64,000 bases of DNA, from positions 62,001 to 126,000 of the forward strand of contig NZ_JBIWCW010000003.1 in assembly GCF_044761665.1 (NCBI RefSeq). Reading direction: 5' to 3'. A model generated the notes under the pieces. That model was not told where the DNA came from and did not search any database. It worked only from the letters and a program-made list of their open reading frames with translations. Position numbers and translations under genes: made by a program. The first letter of the stretch is position 1; each line of letters starts with the position of its first letter. Positions 1-9,184 of this stretch are shown here, one piece after another. Origin of the DNA: Peribacillus sp044761665. Its GTDB lineage: Bacteria > Bacillota > Bacilli > Bacillales > DSM-1321.

Positions 1-261
1 ATGAAGGATGACATGCTATATATCAATGGGAAACCGTATAAAGAACCATACGTGAAATCAAATAAAGAGCAGATTCCCCCTGATGAAAACCTGACTGAGA
101 ATTTCGACGTGAAAGTACCTGAGGGATCGTTATTCGTAATGGGAGATAATCGCAGGCATAGCTGGGATAGCAGAAGGTTCGGTGTCATCTCGGAGGATTC
201 ACTTGTCGGAAAAGTGGAATTTCGTTTCTTTCCTTTGAACGAACTGGGATCCCCTCAATAA
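1..261 (+). CDS. Type I signal peptidase, C-terminal part (cut by window edge)
   Basis: This is the last 86 residues of a Bacillus SipS/SipT-type signal peptidase, the membrane enzyme that removes Sec signal peptides on the outer face. The visible part begins just before a stretch reading LYINGKPYKEPY, typical of the mid-protein region, and contains the late conserved box MGDNRRHSWDSR followed by a VGKVEFRF-type C-terminal end. The catalytic Ser and Lys boxes would lie upstream of position 1. The ATG at position 1 is almost certainly an internal methionine, because SipS-type proteins are about twice this length and the usual sequence continues upstream without a break. The reading frame ends in TAA and is followed by an intrinsic terminator. 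Confidence 0.9.
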   Translation: MKDDMLYINGKPYKEPYVKSNKEQIPPDENLTENFDVKVPEGSLFVMGDNRRHSWDSRRFGVISEDSLVGKVEFRFFPLNELGSPQ

Positions 262-308
262 ATATTCATATGGTATAGACTAAGTCGGACTTTTAGAAGA
301 TGATAGGT

Positions 309-343
309 AAGGACCTTTTCCATTGGTTAAGGTCTTTTATTTT
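309..343 (+). terminator. Intrinsic terminator after the signal peptidase gene
   Basis: A 9-bp stem (AAGGACCTT pairing with AAGGTCTTT, with a G-U pair) is followed by a T-rich tail. It ends just before the ribosome binding site of cobT, so cobT is likely either read through or started from a promoter overlapping this hairpin. Confidence 0.7.
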
Positions 344-362
344 ATACGTGGAGGTTTTTTTG

Positions 363-1412
363 ATGAGGAAGAATGGGTTGGCCACTCTATCCATCCCAGA
401 GCTGGATGAAGAGATGGGAAGACAAGTAAAAAAATACGTGGATTCACTGACTGTTCCGCAGGGGAGTTTGGGGAGGCTAGAGGAATTGGCCATCGACCTT
501 GCGAAGATGACAGGTGAGGCATTTCCGGAAGTTTCGAGACCGGGAGTGATCGTTTTTGCGGCAGATCATGGCATTACGGATGAAGGGGTTTCCGCTTATC
601 CAAAAGAAGTGACGGAACAAATGGCCCTCAATTTCCTGAATGACGGAGCGGCGATCAATGTATTCAGCCGAGCGATTTCCGCTTACTTTGACATTGTTGA
701 TATCGGGATTGACGCAGAAATTGAAGCGGCGGAATTGACTGCAAGGAAAGTGCGCCGTGGAACTCGAAACTTTTATAAAGAAGACGCGATGACACGGGAA
801 GAAGTGAACCAAGCTCTTGAAGTCGGGTATGAACGGGCGGAGGTCATGATCGACAAGGGGGCTAAATGTCTGATCCTTGGTGAAATGGGAATTGGAAATA
901 CGACAACCAGTTCGGCCATCATATCGGTGGTTAGTGGAAAAAGCGTGGAGTCGCTGGTAGGTCAGGGAACCGGCCTGAAAAGCGAAGGGATCATACATAA
1001 ACAAAGGATCATTGAAGAGGCCCTTTCCTTAAGGAATCCTAACCCAAAAGATCCAATCGATATTTTGATGAAGATCGGCGGACTCGAAATTGCCGGTATG
1101 GCAGGGGCCATGCTTGCGGCAGCCAGCAAACGAATACCGATTTTGCTTGATGGGTTCATTACGACCACGGCTGGTGTGATTGCCACCTTGATTTCGGCTC
1201 GTGCCGCGGATTATATGTTCGTTGGGCATCAATCTGCAGAACCTGGGCATCGAACGGCAATAGAATGGCTTGGTAAAGAGCCGATCCTTCAGTTGGGCAT
1301 GCGAATAGGAGAAGGCACAGGTGCCGCGGTTGCTTTTCCCATTCTTCAGGCAGCGACCCTGGTCGTAAAGGAAATGGCAACGTTTGAATCCGCAGGTGTA
1401 TCGAATAAATAA
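363..1412 (+). CDS. cobT: Nicotinate-nucleotide--dimethylbenzimidazole phosphoribosyltransferase (CobT)
   Basis: CobT transfers phosphoribose from nicotinate mononucleotide to 5,6-dimethylbenzimidazole, giving alpha-ribazole phosphate for the lower ligand of cobalamin. The 349-residue product has the family length and the glycine-rich signature GEMGIGNTT near residue 173, plus the family-typical FAADHGI segment. The start at 363 is chosen because GGAGG lies 8 nt upstream; an in-frame ATG at 300 lies inside the preceding terminator. No other cobalamin biosynthesis gene is next to it, so the likely role is salvage of lower-ligand base and cobinamide rather than de novo synthesis; that is inference from context. 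Neighbouring genes are unrelated. Confidence 0.95.
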   Translation: MRKNGLATLSIPELDEEMGRQVKKYVDSLTVPQGSLGRLEELAIDLAKMTGEAFPEVSRPGVIVFAADHGITDEGVSAYPKEVTEQMALNFLNDGAAINVFSRAISAYFDIVDIGIDAEIEAAELTARKVRRGTRNFYKEDAMTREEVNQALEVGYERAEVMIDKGAKCLILGEMGIGNTTTSSAIISVVSGKSVESLVGQGTGLKSEGIIHKQRIIEEALSLRNPNPKDPIDILMKIGGLEIAGMAGAMLAAASKRIPILLDGFITTTAGVIATLISARAADYMFVGHQSAEPGHRTAIEWLGKEPILQLGMRIGEGTGAAVAFPILQAATLVVKEMATFESAGVSNK

Positions 1413-1416
1413 GGAA

Positions 1417-1453
1417 AAGAGAGGGGTCTTCTCGATGAAGGCCTCTTTTTTAT
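1417..1453 (+). terminator. Probable intrinsic terminator after cobT
   Basis: An imperfect hairpin (AGAGG.. pairing with ..CCTCT) is followed by a run of six T residues. It overlaps the 3' end of the convergent HXXEE gene and may serve both directions. Confidence 0.5.
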
Positions 1454-1908
1454 GTGAAAAGACCCGCTAAGATAAGCGTAAGCCGGATAATCAGGGGGTA
1501 GGAAAGAAGGCTTCCGGTAAGCGTTATACACAAACTCCATACTCGGACTACCTTATTTTTTAATACGTATGCAAGCAGAATCATAGAAAAGAGACAGATG
1601 AAAAAGGCTGTAATAGCTCCTGGATTATACGAGCCAAAGTAAAAGAATAAAGCAAGATGCTGTACCGCATTGAAGAAAATAGCACCCTGTGTGAAGATGA
1701 CCCAATGAATGGATGATAAGACCTGAATCTGATAAAGACAAATGATGAGGAAAACTAGAACAGTCAAGATAGAAGCGGCCAGGATGAATTGAGTCTGACT
1801 GATAAAGGCTATGTGGAATTGGCTTTTTAAATATGCGGTCATACCTAATGATTCTTCCGCATTATGGAGGAGAAATAATAAAGGGATTAGCCATAACGTC
1901 TTGTTAAT
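1450..1908 (-). CDS. HXXEE domain integral membrane protein, probable ATT start
   Basis: A small polytopic membrane protein of 152 residues with about four or five hydrophobic segments. Near the N-terminus it has HNAEESLGM, matching the H-x-x-E-E signature that names the HXXEE family; a later FNAVQHLALFF segment also fits. Its biochemical role is not known to me. The start at 1908 (ATT) is preferred because AGGAGGTG lies 5 nt upstream and because the protein then begins INKTLWLIPLLFLLHN, directly with the first membrane span. An in-frame ATG at 1968 has no ribosome binding site and lies in the loop of the upstream gene's terminator hairpin. ATT initiation is rare, so the start remains an inference; the coding frame itself is solid. 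Confidence 0.75.
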   Translation of the reverse strand: MNKTLWLIPLLFLLHNAEESLGMTAYLKSQFHIAFISQTQFILAASILTVLVFLIICLYQIQVLSSIHWVIFTQGAIFFNAVQHLALFFYFGSYNPGAITAFFICLFSMILLAYVLKNKVVRVWSLCITLTGSLLSYPLIIRLTLILAGLFT

Positions 1909-1944
1909 AGGAGCACCTCCTGTTGGGTTAGGGAAATGGATAAG

Positions 1945-1987
1945 AAGAAACCCAGATAATGAACGCATGAATGTCCATTATCCGGGT
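1945..1987 (-). terminator. Intrinsic terminator of the amidase gene
   Basis: A 12-bp stem with one mismatch (ACCCGGATAATG pairing with CATTATCTGGGT) is followed on the minus strand by TTTCTTCTT. It lies directly downstream of the amidase stop codon, and the loop contains the ATG that an automatic caller could take as the start of the next gene. Confidence 0.75.
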
Positions 1988-2003
1988 CAGTTTGTTTGAT
2001 CAC

Positions 2004-3902
2004 TTATAGATTATAAGCGTCGACGTCGAATCCTTTTGCTCTGTAATAATCAAGTGTTCCTTGATAGATGGCTTTTGCAGCCTGTTGTTTGTAATAGGTT
2101 TGTTTCAGTTTCGCTGCATCGCTTGCATTATCGATGAATCCTGCTTCCACAAGCGTTGCTGGCATGGAATTGTATTTAAGAACATAGAAGTTAGCTTCTT
2201 TTGTCCCTCTATTTTTAAAGTCCATATAATCTATTAATCTAGCTTGGATTTTTTGGGCTAGAAGTTTGCTATCGGCATTGTATGGATTAACCGCAGCTCT
2301 GCTGTACGAACTATAATAGTACGTTTCGCCGCCAGTGCCGCCGCCGGCATTAATATGGACGCTGACAAAGATATCATCATCTGATTTCTTGTTCGCTGCT
2401 GCGAAGTCCATACGCTTTTGCAGGGATTGACTGGTGGAAATTTTGCTTCCACTCGCTGTAACACTGCTAGTTTTTGAGGTTCTGGTCATGCTTGTATTAA
2501 TGGGTGTCTTATCAAATAAATCTTGGGCTCTCTTGCTGATATCCAGGGTGAGCGTGGCCTCTTGCAGACCATTTCCGACTGCACCAGGGTCCGTTCCACC
2601 ATGACCGGGATCAATAATGATGTTCAGTCCACTTAATGGGGAAACGGTCGAGAGGGAATTATCCCAAACCCAGCCTTGAAGATCACCAGCCTGGATGTAT
2701 CTCCAACCATTTTTCTCCTCTAAATAGCTCACGGTAGATCCTTTTGGAATGATACCAATCGATCCCAATGATTTTGTGGCAGATAAATATACGTTTACGT
2801 TATATATGGATTGAGATACACCCTCAGCTTTGGATGAAATCTTCATCGTTTCATTTATATACTTATCTTCGATCCAACCCGTAGTATTGCTGCTTCTCAC
2901 GGAGCGCCATCCGTTTTTCATTTCTGAAATGGCAACCATTTTATTTTTTGCAAAGGCCGAGCCTAGTGTACCACCGCTCTTATTAGGAGATTTATAGATT
3001 TTGGCGGAGCTCGTACCAGTGATTTTTGCGGTGGAAGTCGAGTCTACTAGAGAGTCTGACCAAACCCAGCCTTCATTTGATGAGGTCTGGATATATGTCC
3101 AACTTCCCATCGTCGCTAACGAAACAAGCGGTGTGCCGTTGTTCACTTTTGTTTTAGTACCAGAACTTTTGGCTGGTCCATTATATAGGTTGGCATAATT
3201 TTTGGCAATGACGCTTTGGTGTGAGACGGTATCATAGTCGGTGTTAGTCAAGTGAGCGTTCCAAATCCAATAGCTCTTTCCATTGACAAACACATGACGC
3301 CAACTATTTTTCACTTCTGCATAAGCGACAGTACGACCGTTGTTCAATTTTCCAGAGGTACCGTATTTCTTTCCGGCCCCATTGTACAGATTGACATTAC
3401 TAGCTTTGACTTTTCCTATGCCATATGTAGGCTGAATGTATTTCTCAGCTACCCATGCTTCTTGGCCATTTACGTAAATATGACGCCAAGATCCAGACTT
3501 TTCGAACAGGATTGTGGTTGCTCCAGCTTTTACAGAACCATCTTTTCCATAACTCTTACCTGGGCCTGTATATAGATTATAGGAAGATAATCCGTTTGTC
3601 AGTACAGCTTCACCAAGAGAAGACTGTACATACTTTGAAGCAATCCAGCCATAATCATCGTTGCTTTGGAAATAAGTCCAGTTTCCAGAGGTTTTGATGA
3701 TTGTAATCAATTCCCCTTTTAGTACTTTTCCGCCGGTTGTTCCGTAAGCCTTACCTGGCCCTTTATAGACATTGGCACTTTTTATATTATGAATGATTCC
3801 CGTGTCGTTGGATTCTGCAGCATGGACCTTAAGCGAAGGGCTAAGTGAAGTGGTCGTTATAAAGAAAACGGCCAATGTAAGTAGTAGAATTTTTTTAAAC
3901 AA
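2004..3902 (-). CDS. Secreted N-acetylmuramoyl-L-alanine amidase with six SH3b repeats
   Basis: A cell-wall hydrolase that cuts the bond between N-acetylmuramic acid and L-alanine in peptidoglycan. The 632-residue protein has a Sec signal peptide (positively charged start, hydrophobic core, cleavage after VHA near residue 28). Six bacterial SH3 repeats follow between about residues 38 and 415, each with a variant of NLYNGPGKxYG and a closing W-I/V segment; these usually bind the wall. The C-terminal Amidase_3 domain (about 424-625) shows IIDPGHGG with the first zinc His, a Glu in GLQEATLTLDIS, VSVHINA with a further His, and the late catalytic Glu in TLVEAGFI. The start is TTG at 3902, with AAGGAGG 9 nt upstream. 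It forms a single-gene unit ending in a terminator. Confidence 0.93.
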   Translation of the reverse strand: MFKKILLLTLAVFFITTTSLSPSLKVHAAESNDTGIIHNIKSANVYKGPGKAYGTTGGKVLKGELITIIKTSGNWTYFQSNDDYGWIASKYVQSSLGEAVLTNGLSSYNLYTGPGKSYGKDGSVKAGATTILFEKSGSWRHIYVNGQEAWVAEKYIQPTYGIGKVKASNVNLYNGAGKKYGTSGKLNNGRTVAYAEVKNSWRHVFVNGKSYWIWNAHLTNTDYDTVSHQSVIAKNYANLYNGPAKSSGTKTKVNNGTPLVSLATMGSWTYIQTSSNEGWVWSDSLVDSTSTAKITGTSSAKIYKSPNKSGGTLGSAFAKNKMVAISEMKNGWRSVRSSNTTGWIEDKYINETMKISSKAEGVSQSIYNVNVYLSATKSLGSIGIIPKGSTVSYLEEKNGWRYIQAGDLQGWVWDNSLSTVSPLSGLNIIIDPGHGGTDPGAVGNGLQEATLTLDISKRAQDLFDKTPINTSMTRTSKTSSVTASGSKISTSQSLQKRMDFAAANKKSDDDIFVSVHINAGGGTGGETYYYSSYSRAAVNPYNADSKLLAQKIQARLIDYMDFKNRGTKEANFYVLKYNSMPATLVEAGFIDNASDAAKLKQTYYKQQAAKAIYQGTLDYYRAKGFDVDAYNL

Positions 3903-4467
3903 AATAGGTGACCTCCTTAGTTATAAGGACGCACAAAGAAAATGACTAATAATAACAGTCAGTTATGGATTGATCGTTATTATAAAAATGGCAACAAAGA
4001 TTTAGATTGTTTACGAAAAGCACCTCCATTTATTTCAGCCGATATTTTTTCCATTTAAAGCACGTCACGACATAATATAACATATTTCTGAGGATGTGTT
4101 CAAAAAAATGTTAAATTACACCTTCAAAAGTTTCATTGATTTAAAAGGATGATAGTCTAAAAGACTCCTGTTTCTTACAGGATATCCCGTCTCTAGAATT
4201 AATGAAAGTAACCGGTAAACTGATCATTCTGATTCGATTGGGTATCATTTGTGAAAATTTGTTAGGTAGTGAGAGAGAAGTTCCCAGTTGAAGTGAAGGA
4301 GATGACAATGGGAAGCTATAGTTTTAGTGCTTGCGGAGGGGTGGATGTTTTGGTTTAAGTGAAGGGTAAAAGCCTAAAAATATGGGGTGGGAAGGCGGCA
4401 GAGTATAGGTAACTCATTGTTGCTGCATGCCTTTTGCTCTGCCTAATGCTTGCCAATTGCCATCACG
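3903..4467. other. Intergenic region, 565 bp, no convincing gene
   Basis: This holds the promoter region of the minus-strand amidase, including its AAGGAGG, and the downstream region of the glycosylase gene. The only coding hint is a 16-codon frame at 4308-4358 (MGSYSFSACGGV..) preceded by GAAGGAGATG; it is too short to call. No clear terminator or operator was recognised. Confidence 0.5.
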
Positions 4468-5067
4468 TTAACGGGAAATAAAAGGACTGCCGGTCACCCA
4501 AAAGCGCCATGGATAGTCTTTTGCTTCCCCCGAGTTCCCGATGCCGATACGGGGTCCGCTTGAGATGTGTTCAGGCTGTTTGCCCGACGTAAGGTATAAG
4601 GGAGGTTCAGTGAAAAAATGTCCGTAATCTGCCATTGTAATGCCCAGTGCTTTAGATAATTTTCCTGGTCCGTTCGTCAGCTTGCGAATATCAGGAAGTC
4701 CACGCCTTTCATGCATTAAATCCAGTCCCACATAGGGTTCCACTGCCCGAATCAAGATGGCTTCAGGTATATCGGGGCCACCACTCACGACATTAACCAG
4801 TGTATGGGTGTGCATGGAGTATGTATAAATCATGCCGGACTCACCGAACATGACTTCCGTGCGCTTCGTCCTTCTATTTCCAAAACTATGAGCAGCCCTG
4901 TCCATGGCACCCATATAGGCTTCGGTCTCGACAATAAAACCGGCAGCCGTTCCTTCGGGGGTTTCTTTCACAAGCAGACAGCCCAAAAGAGATTGCGCCA
5001 GTTCGAGTGTAGGCTGGTTGTAAAATTCCTGTGGCAAGATGGATGGGATGGTAGGTTCGTTTTGCAT
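4468..5067 (-). CDS. DNA-3-methyladenine glycosylase (AAG/MPG family)
   Basis: A base-excision repair enzyme that removes 3-methyladenine and other alkylated purines from DNA. The 199-residue length fits the Bacillus family members. Visible family segments in order are LAQSLLGCLLV, the catalytic-loop segment FIVETEAYMGAMDRAAHS (the Glu activates water), RRTKRTEVMFGESGMIYTY, ILIRAVEP and NGPGKLSKALGI. In the usual Y-x-x-Y-G-M-H region this copy reads YTYSMHTHTLVNVVS, a slight variation. It lies downstream of the DHA2 exporter on the same strand but is separated from it by a terminator, so it probably has its own promoter in the 105-bp gap. Confidence 0.92.
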   Translation of the reverse strand: MQNEPTIPSILPQEFYNQPTLELAQSLLGCLLVKETPEGTAAGFIVETEAYMGAMDRAAHSFGNRRTKRTEVMFGESGMIYTYSMHTHTLVNVVSGGPDIPEAILIRAVEPYVGLDLMHERRGLPDIRKLTNGPGKLSKALGITMADYGHFFTEPPLYLTSGKQPEHISSGPRIGIGNSGEAKDYPWRFWVTGSPFISR

Positions 5068-5137
5068 CGTATCACTCCAAAAATGTATGTTACAGTTAAA
5101 TTTCCCTTTAGGACGAAAAAGAAACCTCAGGCAACAA

Positions 5138-5163
5138 TGAAAAAATCGGCTACAATGAGCCGA
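5138..5163 (-). terminator. Intrinsic terminator after the DHA2 exporter gene
   Basis: TCGGCT pairs with AGCCGA around a six-base loop and is followed on the minus strand by six T residues. It separates the exporter from the downstream glycosylase gene. Confidence 0.75.
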
Positions 5164-5172
5164 CCACGATTC

Positions 5173-6741
5173 TTATATGCTCCTATCATTTTTTACGTCT
5201 TGATCCCGCTTGATTTGACCGGAACCTACGGATAGAGCGACTAAAATACCTACGGAAACAAAAAAGATACCAGTGATGAATACGCTTGAAAAAGCATGAA
5301 TCCAGGCATGTTCAATCGCTTTTATCAAGGCATTGCTGACTTCAGTCGGCATTTTCAGGTTTTCGGGATAAAGCATGACGTTGAATAGTTTATCTGTTTG
5401 ATCGGCTAGCGCACCCAATGCTTCATGCAGTACAGGATCTTTTTCGTTCACCACTGCATCATCCATATTCTTTTGAAGATGATGATTCATGACGGCGTTC
5501 AAAATCGTAATGCCCATCGTTCCGCCTATTGAACGAAAGAAGGTCGAGGCTGCGGTGACCGAGCCAAGCTGAGACTTGGGGAATTCATTTTGAACGGCTA
5601 TCATCAAAGTCGGCATGACTTGCCCCATTCCCACTCCAAGAACCGCCATGAAAATATAGGCAGTCAATGTGTTAGTGTCACTATCCATCGTACTCATAAG
5701 GATAAATCCAAGGGTAGTAAAAACCATTCCCGAGGTAAGGACCGTGCGAAAACGGAATGTTAAAAGCAGCCGTCCTCCGACGACGCTTGCCAGAATCATT
5801 CCAATCATCATCGGGGTCATGGTCGAACCTGCTTTAGTCGGTGATACGCCAAGCACTCCTTGCATGAAAAGCGGAACGAACATGATGGCCCCGAACATGC
5901 CGAGCCCCAATAAAAAACCTAGCGCATTCGTGGTGGCAAAGACCCTATTCTTAAAGAGGGATAAATCAAGAATCGGTTCAATGGCCCTTCTTTCAAACAA
6001 GACAAATAAAACGAGAAAAACCAGGGTACTGCCAAAAATGGTAAAGGAGGTAAGCGAACTCCATTCAAACTTATCACCACCAAAGGTTAAACCGAGCAAT
6101 AGCAATACAATGCCGGGTATCAAGGTGATAATGCCTAAATAGTCAATGTTCACTTTCTCCTTTTTCAAAATCGTTTCATGCTTTAATCCGACATATATCA
6201 TGCCTGCGGATAATAAACCGGTAGGTACATTGATGAGAAAAATCCAGTGCCAACTGATATGGTCCACGATCAGTCCACCCAAAAAAGGGCCGATGACCGC
6301 ACTTAACCCAAAGATGGCCCCGAAAACACCTTGCCATTTAGCTCTCTGTTCAGCCGTGAAAATATCACCAATGATGGTCTGGGATAAGGGCATAATCATC
6401 CCGCCCCCGACTCCTTGCAGTCCTCGGTAAATGATGAGCTGTTCCATTGAAGTGGCGGTGGCACATAAAAACGAACCAATCGTAAAAATGATCGTTCCAA
6501 GCAGGTAAAGAGACCGCCTGCCATATAAATCTGATAACTTCCCCACGATAGGTACGACGGTGGTGGAAGCAATCAAATAAGCGGTCGTAACCCAGGCGAA
6601 AATGGTGAAGCCATTCAATTCTCCGATAATCGTCGGCATCGCTGTCCCGACAATCGTCTGTTCTAATGAGCTGAAAAACATCCCAATGATCAATCCGGTC
6701 AAGACAAGTGTGGTATTGATTGAATTTTTCTTCATGTCCAT
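5173..6741 (-). CDS. MFS drug:H+ antiporter, DHA2 (14-helix) family
   Basis: A 522-residue proton-driven exporter of the DHA2 major facilitator subfamily, likely for drugs or other hydrophobic compounds. The N-terminal half shows FFSSLEQTIVGTAMPTI (motif D1-like), the helix 2-3 loop GKLSDLYGRRSLYLLG (motif A), RGLQGVGGGMIMPLSQ (motif B) and GPFLGGLI (motif C, typical of antiporters). Fourteen hydrophobic segments can be traced. The start at 6741 is chosen because GGAG lies 7 nt upstream; the frame continues to an ATG at 6774 that lacks a ribosome binding site. No regulator gene is adjacent, so the substrate is unknown. Confidence 0.9.
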   Translation of the reverse strand: MDMKKNSINTTLVLTGLIIGMFFSSLEQTIVGTAMPTIIGELNGFTIFAWVTTAYLIASTTVVPIVGKLSDLYGRRSLYLLGTIIFTIGSFLCATATSMEQLIIYRGLQGVGGGMIMPLSQTIIGDIFTAEQRAKWQGVFGAIFGLSAVIGPFLGGLIVDHISWHWIFLINVPTGLLSAGMIYVGLKHETILKKEKVNIDYLGIITLIPGIVLLLLGLTFGGDKFEWSSLTSFTIFGSTLVFLVLFVLFERRAIEPILDLSLFKNRVFATTNALGFLLGLGMFGAIMFVPLFMQGVLGVSPTKAGSTMTPMMIGMILASVVGGRLLLTFRFRTVLTSGMVFTTLGFILMSTMDSDTNTLTAYIFMAVLGVGMGQVMPTLMIAVQNEFPKSQLGSVTAASTFFRSIGGTMGITILNAVMNHHLQKNMDDAVVNEKDPVLHEALGALADQTDKLFNVMLYPENLKMPTEVSNALIKAIEHAWIHAFSSVFITGIFFVSVGILVALSVGSGQIKRDQDVKNDRSI

Positions 6742-7009
6742 TTCGTGTCTCCATTCCTGTAAGGTAATTCTCATTTCGGGAACATCGATTGTCTAAGTGG
6801 AAAAATTATAAACGTTTCCTGACTATGCAGTCAATCCATATTTTTCGCTAAAAAATTCACTTTCTAGATGGGGTATTTTTAGGAATACGAAGGAAATATT
6901 CGTCCTAGAAACCCACTAATCTGCACGCTAGGAACTCTTGGGCATGTTTCTCTTAGCCGTATCCGCTATAATAAGATACTAGATGAAGATATGATTGGAA
7001 GTGTAAAAT

Positions 7010-7816
7010 ATGAGTAAAAAAATCGGATTCATTGGGTGCGGAAAAATGGGAGAGGCGATGCTTGCAGGCATACTGCGATCAGGCAACGTTTCACCTGAAA
7101 TGATCATGGTCAGTACGGCAAGTGTAGCGACCCTAACAAAAATCACCTCTAAATATGCGGTGCAAGGGTGCTTAGATAATAAGGAAGTGGCTGGATTTGC
7201 CGATATGCTTTTCCTGGCTATCCAACCAGCCTTGCATGAGCAGGTCCTTTCAGAAGTGAAGGCTCATCTAAAAGAGGATGTTGTGATCATTACGATGGCA
7301 GCAGGAATTGCCACTTCACAAATTGAAACGGGCCTTGGAAAGAGGGTAAAGGTCGCAAGGACGATGCCGAACACCCCATCTCTCGTTGGGGAAGGCATGA
7401 CGGCAATCAGCATGAATGATGAAATCACTGCAGCCGACATATTGGATGTCACAACTTTGTTGAATAGCTTTGGAAAGACGGAGCTCATACAAGAACATCA
7501 GATGGACGCAGTGCCGGCGATCAGCGGGTCTTCACCGGCGTATGTATACATGTTCATTGAAGCACTCGCCGACGGTGGTGTCCGTGACGGGATTCCGAGG
7601 ACCCAAGCATATCGCTTGGCAGCACAAGCGGTATTGGGAGCTGCTAAAATGGTGCTAGAAACGGAAAAACACCCGGGAGCATTGAAGGATGACGTTTGTA
7701 CACCAGGGGGTTCAACGATAGCAGCTGTTGCCACGTTAGAAGAGAATCGGTTCAGGGCGAGCATTTTGGAGGCAATGAAGGCCTGCACAGATAAAACAAA
7801 GGGAATCAATCAGTGA
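7010..7816 (+). CDS. proC: Pyrroline-5-carboxylate reductase
   Basis: This enzyme reduces 1-pyrroline-5-carboxylate to L-proline with NAD(P)H, the last step of proline synthesis. The 268-residue product has the N-terminal Rossmann start KIGFIGCGKMGEAML, the mid segment ARTMPNTPSLVGEGM, SGSSPAYVYMFIEALADGGV, and the C-terminal signature VCTPGGSTIAAVATLEE. A TATAAT at 6967-6972 lies about 40 nt upstream, though no good -35 box was found. It is transcribed alone and ends at a strong bidirectional terminator. Bacilli often carry several paralogues (ProI, ProH, ProG); which one this is cannot be told from the sequence alone. Confidence 0.95.
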   Translation: MSKKIGFIGCGKMGEAMLAGILRSGNVSPEMIMVSTASVATLTKITSKYAVQGCLDNKEVAGFADMLFLAIQPALHEQVLSEVKAHLKEDVVIITMAAGIATSQIETGLGKRVKVARTMPNTPSLVGEGMTAISMNDEITAADILDVTTLLNSFGKTELIQEHQMDAVPAISGSSPAYVYMFIEALADGGVRDGIPRTQAYRLAAQAVLGAAKMVLETEKHPGALKDDVCTPGGSTIAAVATLEENRFRASILEAMKACTDKTKGINQ

Positions 7817-7917
7817 TAAGAAGGGATGCCTTGCATAAAGGCAATTTTTCTTGGGGTTTTAACACAATGTTTCGTTAGAAAATCTGATGGTGTAGGAAAG
7901 AGATGAAAGCAAAAAAA

Positions 7918-7962
7918 GGAAAGGGCTCCAAAACGTCTTAACCGTTTTGGAGCCTTTCCTTT
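7918..7962. terminator. Bidirectional intrinsic terminator between proC and ald
   Basis: A perfect 12-bp stem (GGCTCCAAAACG with CGTTTTGGAGCC) has T-rich tails on both strands, so it can stop proC on the plus strand and ald on the minus strand. Confidence 0.9.
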
Positions 7963-7965
7963 TTA

Positions 7966-9099
7966 TTAGGCGTTAATATTATTTTGATTCAATGCACTCA
8001 CTACATTTACATAGTTATAACCAAGGTCCTTCGCAACAGCTTCGAATGTGATTTCGCCGTTTGCTACGTTTACCCCTTTTTCCAAGGCTTCATTCTCAAG
8101 AATCGCTTGAACGGCGCCTTTGTTGGCAATTTGCAAAGCGTAAGGAACGGTTACGTTCGTTAAGGCAATGGTCGATGTTTGTGGGACCGCTCCAGGCATG
8201 TTTGCCACTGCATAATGAACGACTCCATGTTTTACATAAGTAGGGTTATCATGTGTTGTGATATGATCAACCGTTTCGAAGATTCCACCCTGGTCGATGG
8301 CGACATCGACAATGACAGATCCTGGAGACATGGATTTGACCATTTCTTCCGTGACGAGTTTAGGAGCTTTTGCACCAGGAATCAGAACCGCACCAATGAC
8401 TAGATCCGCTTCTTTAACGGCTTCCGCAACATTAAATGGATTGGAAATGAGAGTGGTCAACTGATTGCCGAAAATATCATCCAATTGGCGTAGACGGTCA
8501 GGACTCAAATCAAGAATGGTCACATCCGCGCCTAGACCGATGGCGATTTTGGCTGCATTCGTACCAACCATTCCACCGCCGATGACTGCTACTTTCCCAC
8601 GTTTCACACCAGGGACACCACTTAGTAGGATGCCTTTACCACCGTTATTTTTTTCAAGGAACTGAGCGCCGATTTGTGAGGCCATGCGTCCGGCCACTTC
8701 GCTCATAGGTGTTAACAAAGGCAACGTACGGTTTACAGATACCGTTTCATAGGCAATGGCTAGTACACCATTGTCCTTCAATGATTTCGCCAATTCAGGT
8801 TCAGCGGCAAGGTGAAGATATGTGAAAAGAATCAAGTCCTTGCGGAAATATTTATATTCAGATGGGATAGGCTCCTTAACCTTCATGATCATATCCGTGC
8901 TTTCCCAAACGCTTGCAGCATCTTCAACCATGATGGCGCCAGCTTCTTGATAGGATTCATTGGTGAAACTGCTTCCTAACCCAGCGTTCATTTCTATTAA
9001 AACTTCATGTCCGGCATTGGCCAAGGCCATAACGCCAGCTGGAGTGATAGCTACACGGTTCTCGTTGTTTTTAATTTCTTTCGGAATACCTATTCTCAT
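7966..9099 (-). CDS. ald: Alanine dehydrogenase
   Basis: Ald catalyses NAD-dependent oxidative deamination of L-alanine to pyruvate and ammonia. In B. subtilis it is needed for growth on alanine and for normal sporulation. The 377-residue product begins MRIGIPKEIKNNENRVAITP, the family start carrying substrate-binding Arg and conserved residues, continues with the NAD-binding segment VAVIGGGMVGTNAAKIAIGLGA and the DVAIDQGG block, and has the full family length. GGAGGG precedes the ATG. Upstream on the same strand lie an EcsC-like gene and a PucR-type regulator; the latter fits the B. subtilis arrangement in which AdeR activates ald. A terminator follows. Confidence 0.97.
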   Translation of the reverse strand: MRIGIPKEIKNNENRVAITPAGVMALANAGHEVLIEMNAGLGSSFTNESYQEAGAIMVEDAASVWESTDMIMKVKEPIPSEYKYFRKDLILFTYLHLAAEPELAKSLKDNGVLAIAYETVSVNRTLPLLTPMSEVAGRMASQIGAQFLEKNNGGKGILLSGVPGVKRGKVAVIGGGMVGTNAAKIAIGLGADVTILDLSPDRLRQLDDIFGNQLTTLISNPFNVAEAVKEADLVIGAVLIPGAKAPKLVTEEMVKSMSPGSVIVDVAIDQGGIFETVDHITTHDNPTYVKHGVVHYAVANMPGAVPQTSTIALTNVTVPYALQIANKGAVQAILENEALEKGVNVANGEITFEAVAKDLGYNYVNVVSALNQNNINA

Positions 9100-9184
9100 C
9101 TAAAATCCCTCCAAGAGTTTCTTTTTAAGTATTATCTAAAGTATAAACGGGATTGGAAAAGGTTAGTATGTTGAAATCAGAAAA

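Noticed and set aside
300..362. N-terminal extension of CobT from an upstream ATG
   Set aside because: The extension would be coded by the terminator hairpin of the previous gene, and GGAGG is placed for the start at 363.
4308..4358. 16-codon frame with GAAGGAG upstream, faintly like tiny YjcZ-type spore proteins
   Set aside because: It is too short and lacks the hydrophobic tail of that family; only noted in the intergenic entry.
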